Shown here: one piece after another, positions 49,843 to 60,443 of the stretch
How positions within the stretch are numbered: position 1 is the first letter of the stretch
Layout: each line of letters opens with the position of its first letter
Source of the DNA: Microcaldota archaeon
GTDB lineage: Archaea; Micrarchaeota; Micrarchaeia; Micrarchaeales; Micrarchaeaceae
Direction: 5' to 3'
NCBI GenBank assembly: GCA_021810105.1
Contig: JAJZJM010000004.1
Span: 62,001 to 126,000 of the forward strand
Length of the DNA: 64,000 bases
Notes under the pieces: generated by a model
The model's input: only the letters and a program-made list of their open reading frames with translations
Told to the model about the DNA's origin: nothing
Database searches by the model: none
Made by a program: the position numbers and the translations under genes

Positions 49843-49905
49843 ACTATGCCCTATACAATGTTCACTATTCGATGGAAAGGTTTTTATTTATATGCTTGGT
49901 TGGTA

Positions 49906-51075
49906 TTAGCCGCTTGCATTGAACGGAGTGCCGAATGTCTCATTAAGATAGAGCCTTGAAAGATATGACAGGCTGCCTGGAAGGAACTCAGTACGGTTGC
50001 CAAGACCTGAGCTGTAAGAGGTACTCCTTGTGAAGTTGTTCAGAACAATTTTTTTGACAAAACGGAAATCCGCATTTATTGAGACATTGGAAGGATTGGA
50101 TGAGAGGAATGTTGCATAGATGCAGGAGCCAGGCATGGATGTGTTCAGGTGTACAATTCCGCTTATAGTTGCATTAGTAAACGAAAAAGTTGAGAATGCG
50201 ATAGAGTAGCCATAAAGATTAGAGCCGTAAGGGAACTGGGAAAGAGCATCGCTGTATGACGAGCTGCTGTTCATAAGAAATATTTCGGTTGTATTCCTGG
50301 ATTCTATGGCCATTGAGACTGTGCCATTGGTGCCTGGCCCGCATATTGGGTGCATTATGTATGGCGGCTTGGCAAAATAGACAGATATATTCTCTATTGT
50401 GCTGTTCTGCCTGTATATGGAATATGGACGATTGGTGTATATGTAGCTTATCTGCGGGGACGGCCATACAGGACCAGCAAGTATTATCACTGCGATTATT
50501 GTGGATATGGCAACGATTGCGGGCTTGTTTGACGAAAGGAATAAGAAGAGCCTCTTTATGTGCCTGCTCTTATGGAGGCCATTTGATTCGTAGAACGTTC
50601 GTATGAACAGCGCTATTACGCTGCTGATGAGGAGATAGTATCCAATGATTCCTATATTTATTACAAAGTCTGGCACAGTAGCTGCACCGCTTATATAAAG
50701 AAGAAGGGGAAGGAGGACAGCAATAAGGACTATGATGTTCTCTGTATGGTTGCGCATAAGCAAGAAGGCATATACAGCATATGCAACAAGCGCAACTGCA
50801 GCATACTGCAGAATAGGCACTCCAAAGTATGATATCGAACTGCCGAAGATGAGCGCCATTGAAAAGCCAATGCATACTGCAACATGCCTGCTGCTCTTTG
50901 ATATTAATATTCCAAGGAAAACAAACGCGATAAACGAGTAAAGGATAAATGCGCTATTGTTCAGAAAAACAAAGTAGGCAAGGAAAAGAACAAATATCCC
51001 TATATAGAGATAAAGCGCTAAGCTTCCCAGCCATTTGTATTTGAGAATCTTCTGCATGTTAATTTTATGATTCAT
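49906..51075 (-). CDS. multi-pass membrane protein with extracellular C-terminal domain
   Basis: A 389-residue protein. About eight membrane helices (1-205) are followed by an extracellular, sequon-rich, beta-type domain (210-389). No family is recognised. Its ATG overlaps the stop of the large upstream membrane protein by four bases (ATGA), so the two act together. Confidence 0.65.
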   Translation of the reverse strand: MNHKINMQKILKYKWLGSLALYLYIGIFVLFLAYFVFLNNSAFILYSFIAFVFLGILISKSSRHVAVCIGFSMALIFGSSISYFGVPILQYAAVALVAYAVYAFLLMRNHTENIIVLIAVLLPLLLYISGAATVPDFVINIGIIGYYLLISSVIALFIRTFYESNGLHKSRHIKRLFLFLSSNKPAIVAISTIIAVIILAGPVWPSPQISYIYTNRPYSIYRQNSTIENISVYFAKPPYIMHPICGPGTNGTVSMAIESRNTTEIFLMNSSSSYSDALSQFPYGSNLYGYSIAFSTFSFTNATISGIVHLNTSMPGSCIYATFLSSNPSNVSINADFRFVKKIVLNNFTRSTSYSSGLGNRTEFLPGSLSYLSRLYLNETFGTPFNASG

Positions 51076-53381
51076 GCTCTAACCGGTTTGTGTATATGCT
51101 TTGAATGCGCCTTAGACGCTTTCCATCCGTATACTCCTATTGAAACGGTGGCACCAAGCGCAATTAGGGAGATTGCCCATGATATCCATGCATATGTCTG
51201 CAGTGTATAATAGAGTGTAATGGTATAGTTGCCGGTCTTGTTCATGTACCATGCATTGGCAAATCCGTTGACTTGAATGTGGCGGCTTTGGTTTATTTCC
51301 GTGCCGTTAGAGTAAAAGGCAGCCCAGTGTGGGTCATAAGTTTCACGGAAGACAAGATAGTAAGGCGTTGTGGCATTGGTGATATGGGCCGTAACTTTTG
51401 TAGGAGAGTTCTGAACAAATAATACGTGCGGCTGCTTAAAATTAGATATTCCAGTAGGGTTTATCTTGTTAGTGTTGTTGAACAGACCTATGTTTTGTGC
51501 GCTGCATACCACCGTGTCTTGTATATTAAATGTTTCATTGCCAATAATGTTTAACAATCCCTTGTAAGATGCATTTTCAGAATTATCTATATTACTTGCA
51601 TAGACAAGCGGTACGTAATTCAAATTCTGATATAGTGCAGTTGTATTAAAATATTTGAGAAATGCAATATTTGATGTAGAATTTAGGTTTTTGTATATAG
51701 CATTAAAACTAAATATAGAAGGTACACATCCTCCACATTGAGAGTATTCAACTGCGTCGCCTTGAACGATTATATACTTTATTCCAAACACCCCTAAAAG
51801 ATTAGAGATGTTCGGCAAACTAGAAGCGTTTGTATCGATTATTTGGCTAATAATGTGATACTCTGAATCAGATGTGGGAAAGAAAAATTCGCTGTATCCG
51901 CTAAAACCACCTGTGTAAGTCGGTCTATTAATAAGTAAAGAATATACATTTACACCTACGTACCAATTAGTAAATTGCCATCCGGATATAAGAGGCAAGG
52001 TTGCAATAGAGTAATTGCCATGTTTATTATTTATAAAGTTAGACAGGTTAGACACATATGGCGGAATGCTTTGTACGTTAAAAAGCTTCTCAGACTGCGT
52101 AGGTTGCCCGTAATATTGCATATATGGCATGTATACAAATTGGTACAGATACGCACCTATCAGAATCAAAACAGACATTAGGAATAAGTACATATAGGTC
52201 TTTTTTTTATTCTGCAGTTGCTTATAAATAACAAAAATAGCCATTCCAAATAAAACAAAAATAAGAAATGTGAAAACGGGCTTGAGTGCGGATGGATATC
52301 TTAGGGACAGAAGCAAATTAAAACGGCCTAAAATAAATGAGAATGCTGGGCCAAACGGCTTATTTATTGTTGCCGAAAGGAAAAGCGTGATTATATATTC
52401 GGTCCACATCCCTACAAAAAGCACTTTTAAAATTTTATTTTTGTAGTTGATTACAATTACGGTTCCGATGATGGAAATTAATAGAAATAGAAGACCGATT
52501 AAGGACTGCGCCCAATTCATTGGGTATATGACAAAGCCGGTCAGTGACTGAATTATATTGAGTGTGGATGTTGCTAATATGGAATATGATACAGAGTTAA
52601 ATATAGAGTTAGTAAGCCCATCTCTATATAAAGAAAGAAAAGTCGAAACTACCATGGGTAAGCTTATGAGAATTGCCGCCAGAAATGCATAAAAGTAGTA
52701 CCTAAATTTGAGATACTTATTGGCACCGGAGAAAATTGTAAGGAAAACGAATAGAATTACAACAAAGATTCCAGTCTGAATTACGTCGCCAAAACCAAAA
52801 AGAATCGCAAGGGACAAAAAAAGAGCCAGAAGAGAAGTATATAAATAGAGTGGCCGCGCCTGTTTATTTCCATTGCTTAAAGAAGTTGCATTTATTGCAA
52901 TTTTATAAGAAAAAAATACAATATATGGTAAAAATACCATAGAGGTTTCAAGAGTCAAGTCTCCTAAACTCAAACCAAAATTTAAAATAAATAAAATTGA
53001 AATTATAAAAAATAGTGATTTTAGAATCAATGATCTCTGTTTTTTAAATAGCTCATTGAGCAAAATAAATAGGCCAAACGCACCAAACCACCCCAATAGT
53101 GAATAATATAAAAGAAAGGCAAACTTAATTCCTAAAACAGAATAAATAAAGGATATAAATAAATAAAAAATAAGTAATGGTGCACTATAAATCTCATTAA
53201 TGATACCAGAATAGATTAAAGGATTCCACATGAAGAAGCCCAGTTTGAAAATGGATCCAACCGTATATACCGGAATGCCTTGATCCCCTCCAAAGGAATA
53301 ACTAAAGTTAAAAAATATAGAAAAGCTTAGAATAACCACGAGAAAGAGGAGAACGCCAAAGCCAATTACTGGATGGTCCAT
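51072..53381 (-). CDS. large membrane glycosyltransferase-like protein (YfhO-like)
   Basis: A 769-residue protein with about 12 membrane helices (1-405), an extracellular domain (410-735) and a last helix. Near the end L-V-F-R-E-T-Y-D-P-H-W-A-A-F resembles the conserved C-terminal strand of YfhO-type GT-C membrane proteins, which add sugars from lipid carriers to surface polymers. The position at the edge of a glycan cluster fits. No catalytic residues can be named. Confidence 0.6.
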   Translation of the reverse strand: MDHPVIGFGVLLFLVVILSFSIFFNFSYSFGGDQGIPVYTVGSIFKLGFFMWNPLIYSGIINEIYSAPLLIFYLFISFIYSVLGIKFAFLLYYSLLGWFGAFGLFILLNELFKKQRSLILKSLFFIISILFILNFGLSLGDLTLETSMVFLPYIVFFSYKIAINATSLSNGNKQARPLYLYTSLLALFLSLAILFGFGDVIQTGIFVVILFVFLTIFSGANKYLKFRYYFYAFLAAILISLPMVVSTFLSLYRDGLTNSIFNSVSYSILATSTLNIIQSLTGFVIYPMNWAQSLIGLLFLLISIIGTVIVINYKNKILKVLFVGMWTEYIITLFLSATINKPFGPAFSFILGRFNLLLSLRYPSALKPVFTFLIFVLFGMAIFVIYKQLQNKKKTYMYLFLMSVLILIGAYLYQFVYMPYMQYYGQPTQSEKLFNVQSIPPYVSNLSNFINNKHGNYSIATLPLISGWQFTNWYVGVNVYSLLINRPTYTGGFSGYSEFFFPTSDSEYHIISQIIDTNASSLPNISNLLGVFGIKYIIVQGDAVEYSQCGGCVPSIFSFNAIYKNLNSTSNIAFLKYFNTTALYQNLNYVPLVYASNIDNSENASYKGLLNIIGNETFNIQDTVVCSAQNIGLFNNTNKINPTGISNFKQPHVLFVQNSPTKVTAHITNATTPYYLVFRETYDPHWAAFYSNGTEINQSRHIQVNGFANAWYMNKTGNYTITLYYTLQTYAWISWAISLIALGATVSIGVYGWKASKAHSKHIHKPVRA

Positions 53382-53729
53382 AATATGTTTTACTATCGAA
53401 ATAGAAATAATCTCACTTTTTATTGCAGGATTGCATAGTATACTTAAGGAATTAAATTCTTAAAAACTCTCCCTCTGAATGCGGATCAAACTGCCTAAAA
53501 GCAGGGCCCTCTCTCTTTCTACAGCAAAACCTGTCGATATTCTGCAAGGTATATAAAATAGTGGTGTATACAGACCCGAATAAATAAAGTTACAATCAAT
53601 ATCTACTCATGTTTGATTGCATATGTCCTCAAATATGGATGACGGGTGTGTAATGATGAAATGATTAGGAATTCCAGAAAGGTGATGAAACGATACTAAT
53701 ATAAAATTCAATTCCCTATTAATTATATA
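53382..53729. other. AT-rich non-coding gap
   Basis: 348 bases with no gene-like frame. The divergence in base composition starts here and continues to about 58.2 kb. Confidence 0.5.
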
Positions 53730-54593
53730 TTATGAATAATTAAAAAGGTATGAGTCACAGGCAATTAAATTTGGATTATACCTAGATAGTTTATTTTTAC
53801 GAGTTATTTTGTATCTATAAAAAGGACTATTGTATATTTTTCTAGTTAAATTTAAAAGTAGGTAGTGTTTGTATATAAAATTTATTGGCCATGAAGAAAC
53901 TGTGCCTTTGTTTTCTTTGTTCCATAAATGAACATAATCTGATTGTTGAATGTCATTATGAAAAAATTTACCAGTCTTGCGAACTGTTCTCACATATACA
54001 TTTATTTCATCTTTAGAATAGAGAGTTATCCGCTTGCCATTTTCAGGTTTAATAACTTTATAAAAACTATAGTTAGATTGGGATACTTTAGCTAAAAACA
54101 CTTCTGTATCTTTGTAACCATTTTTACTTGAATAAAGAGAAAAAAATAATTCTGGTGATATTTGATAAAATCCATGACCACATAAATTATTTGTAGGCAA
54201 TATGTGAATTATTTGCCCACCAGGCTTGCACAGATGCGATACATTTTCCAAAGCTTGGGCAATATCATATATGTGCTCTAAACTACCGCTATCTATAACA
54301 GTATCATACTTTTCTTTCACATTATCCGGTATTGGCATATTCATATCATGAATTATTGTTGCCTTTTCGTAATTACTTTTATCTATAGAATTAACAATAG
54401 TAGAATGAAAATAATCCTTTAGTAGTGATTCTGCGTATATTTCTTTCTTATATTGCATATTTGTTGGGATAGTCCTTTTTAAAGAACCTTCAGTTATGTT
54501 TAGGTTTTGCCTCCCTATTGTGATAGTTTTTTTGAAATGAGAATGTTTATGCGCATAACACAAAAACTTTAATATTTGTGCATCGATCCCCAT
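53730..54593 (-). CDS. class I SAM-dependent methyltransferase-like protein
   Basis: A 287-residue protein. Residues 95-155 contain D-T-V-I-D-S-G-S-L-E-H-I, then L-C-K-P-G-G-Q-I-I-H-I-L-P, which is motifs IV-VI of methyltransferase type 11/12 proteins (L-x-P-G-G). Motif I is not clear in the N-terminal part. It probably methylates a sugar or is part of glycan decoration. Strongly AT-rich codons. Confidence 0.7.
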   Translation of the reverse strand: MGIDAQILKFLCYAHKHSHFKKTITIGRQNLNITEGSLKRTIPTNMQYKKEIYAESLLKDYFHSTIVNSIDKSNYEKATIIHDMNMPIPDNVKEKYDTVIDSGSLEHIYDIAQALENVSHLCKPGGQIIHILPTNNLCGHGFYQISPELFFSLYSSKNGYKDTEVFLAKVSQSNYSFYKVIKPENGKRITLYSKDEINVYVRTVRKTGKFFHNDIQQSDYVHLWNKENKGTVSSWPINFIYKHYLLLNLTRKIYNSPFYRYKITRKNKLSRYNPNLIACDSYLFNYS

Positions 54594-54818
54594 AAAATCA
54601 TTTAAATAATATATTAGCTCTTAATCTAAGCAATTTTAGAAGTTTAGTTCTCGTATATAATCTCAACATCAAGTTTTAAATACATTGTTAGGCCCATTAT
54701 TAAAGCTTCTTCTAAATTAGTATAAAGTTAAATTTTCAGCTAGTTTTATTACCACTTTCTAAATCAGTTATTTGTATTAAAAGGAGCATATTTAAGGTTT
54801 AGGTCTTCTATATTTCAT

Positions 54819-55739
54819 ATGAAATTACAATTACATGCTAAGGTAGTTAACTTCATTCCATACATTATGGCATTAAAAAACTGGCCAAAAGCAGTAATGT
54901 TTAGATATGGTCTTCTTAAATCCGTGCTATTAAAATTCAGGAGTGGTATGACATACTATGTGAATCAGAACAATAAGTTTGCAGGTTTACAATTAGTACT
55001 TTTTGCAGGAAAACATGGTGTCCATTTAGATAATAAAAGAAAAGATAAATATACTTGGATTTTAAATGAAAAAAGGCAGATAATTAAATTGCCGAATGAT
55101 ATGAGATTTTACCTTTGTGGGTTTGATAGCGACATAATGGCGGAAACATTTATTTATGATATACATTTTGTTGATTTTGACCTCAGAGATAAGATTATAA
55201 TAGAAGGCGGTGCATATATAGGAGATACTGCATTATATTATGCGGATAAAGGTGCCATAGTTTATTCTTTTGAACCGGATAAAACAAATTATAATGCATT
55301 TATTAAAAATCTTAAATTAAATCAAAAATTAGCAAAAAGAATTACTGCATCTAATTTAGCGCTAGGTAAAGAGGGTGTTGTAGAATTCCCAGAAAATTTT
55401 TGGGGAGGGGGATCGACATTTTCTAGTACAAAAAAAACACAGAAAATACAGTCTGTTAGTTTATCTACGATATTAAAACGCCATAACATAAAAAAACCCT
55501 ATCTGTTGCATTTGGATATTAAAGGTGGAGAATTTGAAATAATAAAATCCAGAGATTTATCGTTATTTGATAGATGCCGCATTGAGTATACTACGAATTA
55601 TGAAGGTAAATATATTGGTAATGTTGATAAATTAATAAATGAATTAAAGAAAAAAGGATTTAACAATATACGAATTTTTAAGCATAATTACGGATTTTAT
55701 AGTTTAAACGAGCACGGAACTATAGATGCTTGTAAATAA
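54819..55739 (+). CDS. FkbM-family methyltransferase
   Basis: A 306-residue protein. I-I-I-E-G-G-A-Y-I-G-D-T-A (about 127-139) is SAM motif I, V-Y-S-F-E-P-D-K (about 148-155) is motif II, and L-L-H-L-D-I-K-G-G-E-F-E-I-I (about 228-241) is the FkbM signature D-x-x-G-x-E. FkbM enzymes O-methylate sugars and other small groups. AAAGGAG lies upstream but 35 bases off, so translation may be leaderless. Part of the AT-rich segment. Confidence 0.85.
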   Translation: MKLQLHAKVVNFIPYIMALKNWPKAVMFRYGLLKSVLLKFRSGMTYYVNQNNKFAGLQLVLFAGKHGVHLDNKRKDKYTWILNEKRQIIKLPNDMRFYLCGFDSDIMAETFIYDIHFVDFDLRDKIIIEGGAYIGDTALYYADKGAIVYSFEPDKTNYNAFIKNLKLNQKLAKRITASNLALGKEGVVEFPENFWGGGSTFSSTKKTQKIQSVSLSTILKRHNIKKPYLLHLDIKGGEFEIIKSRDLSLFDRCRIEYTTNYEGKYIGNVDKLINELKKKGFNNIRIFKHNYGFYSLNEHGTIDACK

Positions 55740-55768
55740 GAATATTTAAAGTATGAATTTGTGGTTAA

Positions 55769-56848
55769 ATGAAAGTAGGAATTATAGCAAGAAGAGGTAA
55801 TTTTAAATTATCTTCAAAGCTTACAGGATTGTGGGGATATAGCGTACAACGCTATATCTCTATTTTATGCGATAAGCTAATTAAAAACTCAGATAATTAT
55901 TTTTCAGTAGAAAAGATAGAGCTTGGAAAAGGGTCATCAACACTTAGTCGAAGGACAACATTATTTTTTGATCTTACATTTTATAATATGCGTAACTTTA
56001 ATATTTTGCATGCACCAACCCCTTTACCTATTAAACCAGTAAGAATTGGGGTAGATACAAAAGTGATTACCACAAGCCATGGGATGCACTCGGTAGACCG
56101 AGATGGTGCCTGCTACAATATAGAAAGAGAAAATCAACGCATTATAGACAAAATACTTGGGCATTTTGGTGAGCACGGGACCTTAAATTCAGATTACATA
56201 ATTGCGGTGTCCTCATTAACAAAAAAACGCGCAGTAGATTTGGGTTTTAGTTCAAAAAAAGTATTTGTTGTGAATATTGGAATTGATGATAAATTTATTA
56301 ATACTCCAAAAACGATTAGCAAAGTAAACAAAAATTTTGTTGTAGGTTATCTTGGGCCAATGTATAAAAGAAAAAATGTTATATTTGCGATAGATGCATT
56401 CAAAAAAATTAAAGATCAAGAGATTAGATTTAATGTTTGGGGCAAAAAAGCTTACGATTATCCTAATTTAATAAAAGCAAGAGGAGGTGATAAAAGGATT
56501 AGTTTTATGGGCATTGCACCTGAGCACTCTTTAGTTAGTACATACGATACCTTTGATGTATTTGTTTATCCTACACTTTGCGACCAATTTCCAGCATCTT
56601 TACTTGAAGCACAATCTAGAGGCATACCAGTAATAACATTTAAGCACGGAGAGATATCAAATGAGGCTCGAAAGTACTGTATTGAAGCTGAAGATGAATA
56701 TGATATGGCTAGAATTATAGAAAAAATAATGAGAAATGGTTATAGTAATAAAATAAGGCTTGATGCCATGAAATACGCTCGAAGCTTTACCGCAAATAAG
56801 TTAGCACTAGAAACTATGAAAGTTTATAAAAAGGTTTATAATAGTTAA
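55769..56848 (+). CDS. glycosyltransferase family 4
   Basis: A 359-residue protein with GT-B architecture. The C-terminal donor domain has V-G-Y-L-G-P-M-Y-K-R-K-N (about 190-201), F-M-G and the D-V-F-V-Y-P-T-L region leading to the P-x-S-L-L-E-A-Q-S-R-G-I-P-V-I motif. An unusual feature is the N-terminal W-G-Y-S-V-Q-R-Y region. It follows the FkbM gene by 29 bases and likely builds the same glycan. Confidence 0.85.
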   Translation: MKVGIIARRGNFKLSSKLTGLWGYSVQRYISILCDKLIKNSDNYFSVEKIELGKGSSTLSRRTTLFFDLTFYNMRNFNILHAPTPLPIKPVRIGVDTKVITTSHGMHSVDRDGACYNIERENQRIIDKILGHFGEHGTLNSDYIIAVSSLTKKRAVDLGFSSKKVFVVNIGIDDKFINTPKTISKVNKNFVVGYLGPMYKRKNVIFAIDAFKKIKDQEIRFNVWGKKAYDYPNLIKARGGDKRISFMGIAPEHSLVSTYDTFDVFVYPTLCDQFPASLLEAQSRGIPVITFKHGEISNEARKYCIEAEDEYDMARIIEKIMRNGYSNKIRLDAMKYARSFTANKLALETMKVYKKVYNS

Positions 56849-57088
56849 ATCTTTCTTAAATGCTATACAACAGTTTCTAAATAAAATTAATTCATATTAA
56901 TGATATTATCTAGCTATAATTTTTAAAGTCTTAAATTAATCGAATAAATTTTAAAAAATTAATCTGTAAAGTTTTTAGGATTAATTTTATTATCTAATTT
57001 CTTTCTTAATGTATATAAATATTTTTTAATTACTTTCTAGATGCGAAATTAATAGTTTTACTAAGCTTTTCCTAATTAGGGGTTGTGT

Positions 57089-58225
57089 TTATTTTTTAAA
57101 CATTTCAAATATTTTAAGTAGAATTACTTTTTTATCAAAATTCTTTATGGCAATTCTCCTATTATTCATTCTACATTTATCAAATAGATATTTGTCATTT
57201 GTTTTTTTAGAAGCGAGTGATAATAATATTGCAATATAACTCCATTTGCCCCCATTTTCTGATATTGTAGCATTTGCTCTGAGGTCTTTTAAATCCTTCC
57301 ATGCGGCATTCTTTTTGCTAGTTACAATGTATAAACCACTCGCAAGTCCTTCCAGCATCACTTTTGGGAATACCTCAAACGCAGGTATCAGCAATACATC
57401 TACTTCAGTAAGCTTCTTATTCTTCTCATTATCGCTTAATATTCCTAAAAAATGTATATTTTTTAATGCTGTAAACTGCTTCCTATGTTCAGTTGGTATA
57501 TCACCAATAAAATAAAATTCGAATTTATCAATTTCCCCTTTAATATTAAGTTCTTTAATTATATCCAAGACAGTTAGTGCGTCTTTTTCCATGCCACCTA
57601 TATGCAATATTCTTAGTCTATTTGACTTATTATGCGCAAGGTAAAAACTTTTAGCTTCAATCATTGGAGGTATGCAAAACACGTTTTGCCTCTTGAAATT
57701 GAAAACCTTAATCATGTAATTAGCTTGCTCTCTATTTAATGCGTGGCAGTATAGATTATCCATATTAGTATCGTTTATACGTATTAAAGCACGGATAATT
57801 GAGTTAAGTGTTGCTTCTAATATACGATGTCCATATACAAGCTGGCCCATTTTCAAGTGCATGCTATGGCAGCCAATTACGTATTTTTGATTTTTTGGTC
57901 GCATCAAAATATTAATTATGTAGTCGTACACGCTATATGGAAAGTATATTATACCACTTTTAGGCAGATTGCGATAGATGGTTAGATGCCAGCTGAATGG
58001 CAGCAGATATTTTTGGCATGATATTATAGATTTTGGTATCATTTTGTACCTTGCTTTAATGTATTTATAGTTAGATACCGCTTGCCGGTAACTATTATTT
58101 TCTGTAATTAATATCTCAGTATCTACTCCTGATTCATGCAAAAATTTGGCATACTCATACACATGCCATTCAGTTCCTCTGTAACTGTATTTTATGTCTA
58201 CAGGTGTTATAAGCGAAACCTTCAA
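57089..58225 (-). CDS. glycosyltransferase family 4 (GT-B)
   Basis: A 378-residue protein. The N-terminus (M-K-V-S-L-I-T-P-V) and the Y-R-G-T-E-W-H-V-Y-E-Y-A region fit the acceptor domain. L-R-I-L-H-I-G-G-M-E-K-D and V-D-V-L-L-I-P-A-F-E-V-F-P-K-V-M-L-E-G-L-A-S-G fit the GT4 donor domain with its E-x7-E motif. The gap 56849-57088 upstream of its end is AT-rich and empty. It lies four bases after the GT2 gene on the same strand. Confidence 0.85.
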   Translation of the reverse strand: MKVSLITPVDIKYSYRGTEWHVYEYAKFLHESGVDTEILITENNSYRQAVSNYKYIKARYKMIPKSIISCQKYLLPFSWHLTIYRNLPKSGIIYFPYSVYDYIINILMRPKNQKYVIGCHSMHLKMGQLVYGHRILEATLNSIIRALIRINDTNMDNLYCHALNREQANYMIKVFNFKRQNVFCIPPMIEAKSFYLAHNKSNRLRILHIGGMEKDALTVLDIIKELNIKGEIDKFEFYFIGDIPTEHRKQFTALKNIHFLGILSDNEKNKKLTEVDVLLIPAFEVFPKVMLEGLASGLYIVTSKKNAAWKDLKDLRANATISENGGKWSYIAILLSLASKKTNDKYLFDKCRMNNRRIAIKNFDKKVILLKIFEMFKK

Positions 58226-58229
58226 GAAA

Positions 58230-59222
58230 TCACGCAGCTAGCTTATCAATCAAAGTTTTCCTCACTTTCTGTGCGCCTAAATTATCTTCCATCGCACTTT
58301 TTGTTATCTCAAAACCCAGTGCGTATCCTAAGTCTCGGCCAATAAGCATATAGGATAAATATTTATCAACCGTGACCCTTCTTCTTAACACTTGTAAATC
58401 TGAGTCATAGATAGAATATTTATCAATATAATAAGAGAAAAGCACACTCTCAGCAATCAGCTCTATAGGGAGTGCAGTTATAGATATGTTCCTGCTATCA
58501 GATCTCTGAAGAGGATGGTCTACCTTGCCTTTATCAAACCATATTACATTAAAGCCTCTTTTTATGCTCTCAAGCGCAGCTGCTGCCTCGTTCCTTCCAC
58601 CTTGTTTGGTATAACCTGGCAGTTTAAACCCGTGCAGTGCATCTCTCTTCCAAGACATGTTAACTCCGTGCTGCTTGAATGTTTTTATCATGTTGTACCT
58701 TCTTCCTGTATCAACCAGCATGCCGCTTTTCCCTATGTACATTCCGTAATCCTTAAAATTGGTGTCTATTGGCTTATCTATTATAGTATGCTTGTTCATC
58801 CTCCATTGCTGCGACCTAATAAAACTCCTTAAAAAGGGCACCTTTGTGCCATCTGGATACATGCTTTCATCAACCATGCCTGTTGCCATTCCTACATCTT
58901 TATGCTTCTTATGAAGTTCTATATGATCTTTTACCCAGTTAATTGAGGCGTATGCATCATCATCTGTGTGTATTACAATGTCTGCGTCCGCCTTCCTGTA
59001 TATAGTATTTAGTGCTTCCTCAAAGAGCCCCCTATCCTGCTCTACGAACTCTATATCCAATTTATAATCTTTAATTTTATTTAATGTATCTTTATATCCG
59101 TCCCATTTCTTGTAAACAATCATAACATTGAACTTTTTGTATGACTGCTTTTCCAAGCTGTCAAGTAATTTGAATATTGTGCTCCTTGTCCTGTATGTTG
59201 GTATGGCTACATTTACATCCAA
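58230..59222 (-). CDS. glycosyltransferase family 2
   Basis: A 330-residue GT-A enzyme: N-V-A-I-P-T-Y-R-T-R-S-T-I at the start, I-V-I-H-T-D-D-D-A-Y (D-x-D metal site near 90-95), and a long C-terminal helical region. It transfers a sugar from an NDP-sugar. It forms a two-gene unit with the GT4 gene at 57089. Confidence 0.85.
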   Translation of the reverse strand: MDVNVAIPTYRTRSTIFKLLDSLEKQSYKKFNVMIVYKKWDGYKDTLNKIKDYKLDIEFVEQDRGLFEEALNTIYRKADADIVIHTDDDAYASINWVKDHIELHKKHKDVGMATGMVDESMYPDGTKVPFLRSFIRSQQWRMNKHTIIDKPIDTNFKDYGMYIGKSGMLVDTGRRYNMIKTFKQHGVNMSWKRDALHGFKLPGYTKQGGRNEAAAALESIKRGFNVIWFDKGKVDHPLQRSDSRNISITALPIELIAESVLFSYYIDKYSIYDSDLQVLRRRVTVDKYLSYMLIGRDLGYALGFEITKSAMEDNLGAQKVRKTLIDKLAA

Positions 59223-59302
59223 TAAATCATCCTAATTCAATTCCAAGAAACACATAAATATTTCTTACTTGTTAATTGCCTTTAATATGCTTTGGTAGTA
59301 TC

Positions 59303-60346
59303 ATGCAGACCGTTATTGCGAGCACTCCGCACAGAGTAAGCCTTGCAGGAGGCGCTACAGACCTTGAGGACTTCTACAAGCACCATGGATATGGCGCCAC
59401 TGTGGGCATTGCTATAGAGCCATTCAGCCATGTCATAGTAATGCCTAGGAGATGGGACGACAGCAACATAATGCTCAGGTATTCCAAGACTGTTGAAGTT
59501 TCTTCAGTTGATGACCTTGGTGGAGATCCTGCCCAGAGCGCGGTAAAGGCGGCGTGCAAGTTTGTCAGGATAGAGAATGGCTTTGAGCTTACTAGCCAAT
59601 CAGGCACATCCTACAAGAAGGGTGGGAGCGGCCTTGGTTCCAGCTCGTCCTTCTCCGTTTCACTGCTTCATTCGCTTCAGGTCTTCAGCGGCAGCATAAT
59701 GCCAACTGTTGAACTTACTTATGATCAAAGGATAAATGTTAAGTGCAAGCTTGCAGAGCAGGCATATTATCTTGAACGGGTACTGCTTGGCCAGAAATGC
59801 GGAAAGCAGGACCAATATACATCAGCATTGGGAGGAATAAACTACTTCAAGTATAATAGCGATGGCAGCGTTGAGATAGTTCCAATAAATCTGAGCCTAG
59901 AGAACAGGCTGAGAATTGAAGGGCAATTGCACCTTTTCTATACAGGGATACATAGGGATGCTAATTCATTGCTTACTGTTCAGGCAGCGCATGCGCAGGA
60001 CAATTCACAGTCCCTTCTGAAGATGCGCTCAATGGCAGACGATGCGCTGGCCAGGTTGCTCAGAGGAGAAGTAGATTTTATAGGCGAGCTGCTTGCCGCA
60101 GGCTGGGAGCTTAAGAAAACCCTCGATCCGAACATATCCAATGAGAGGATAGACCGTGCGTATAATGGCGCCATTAATAAGGGTGCGTCTGGAGGAAGGC
60201 TTGTAGGCGCTGGTGCTGGAGGATATCTTCTCTTTTCCATACCTCCTTCGAAATATAATGATGTGAAGAGGTTTCTTAGAGAAGAGGGGATGCAGGAACG
60301 TCCTGTAGTGATAGACTACGAAGGGAGCCGTGCTGTAAAGGTTTAG
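59303..60346 (+). CDS. GHMP sugar kinase, D-glycero-D-manno-heptose 7-phosphate kinase-like
   Basis: 347 residues from ATG 59303. The start S-T-P-H-R-V-S-L-A-G-G-A-T-D, the ATP-binding G-G-S-G-L-G-S-S-S-S and the C-terminal G-A-S-G-G-R-L-V-G-A-G-A-G-G-Y are those of HddA-type GHMP kinases, which make heptose 1,7-bisphosphate or phosphorylate fucose-like sugars. It supplies an activated sugar for the surrounding glycosyltransferases. Heptose as the substrate is an inference from family resemblance. Confidence 0.82.
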   Translation: MQTVIASTPHRVSLAGGATDLEDFYKHHGYGATVGIAIEPFSHVIVMPRRWDDSNIMLRYSKTVEVSSVDDLGGDPAQSAVKAACKFVRIENGFELTSQSGTSYKKGGSGLGSSSSFSVSLLHSLQVFSGSIMPTVELTYDQRINVKCKLAEQAYYLERVLLGQKCGKQDQYTSALGGINYFKYNSDGSVEIVPINLSLENRLRIEGQLHLFYTGIHRDANSLLTVQAAHAQDNSQSLLKMRSMADDALARLLRGEVDFIGELLAAGWELKKTLDPNISNERIDRAYNGAINKGASGGRLVGAGAGGYLLFSIPPSKYNDVKRFLREEGMQERPVVIDYEGSRAVKV

Positions 60347-60443
60347 CTGTAGATTGCATATCTAGCCTGCACCTCTTTACAATACCCATTGCGCAATTAA
60401 GTTATTCATAAGCTCTTTTAACCTTCTGCACAATTAATTCAGT

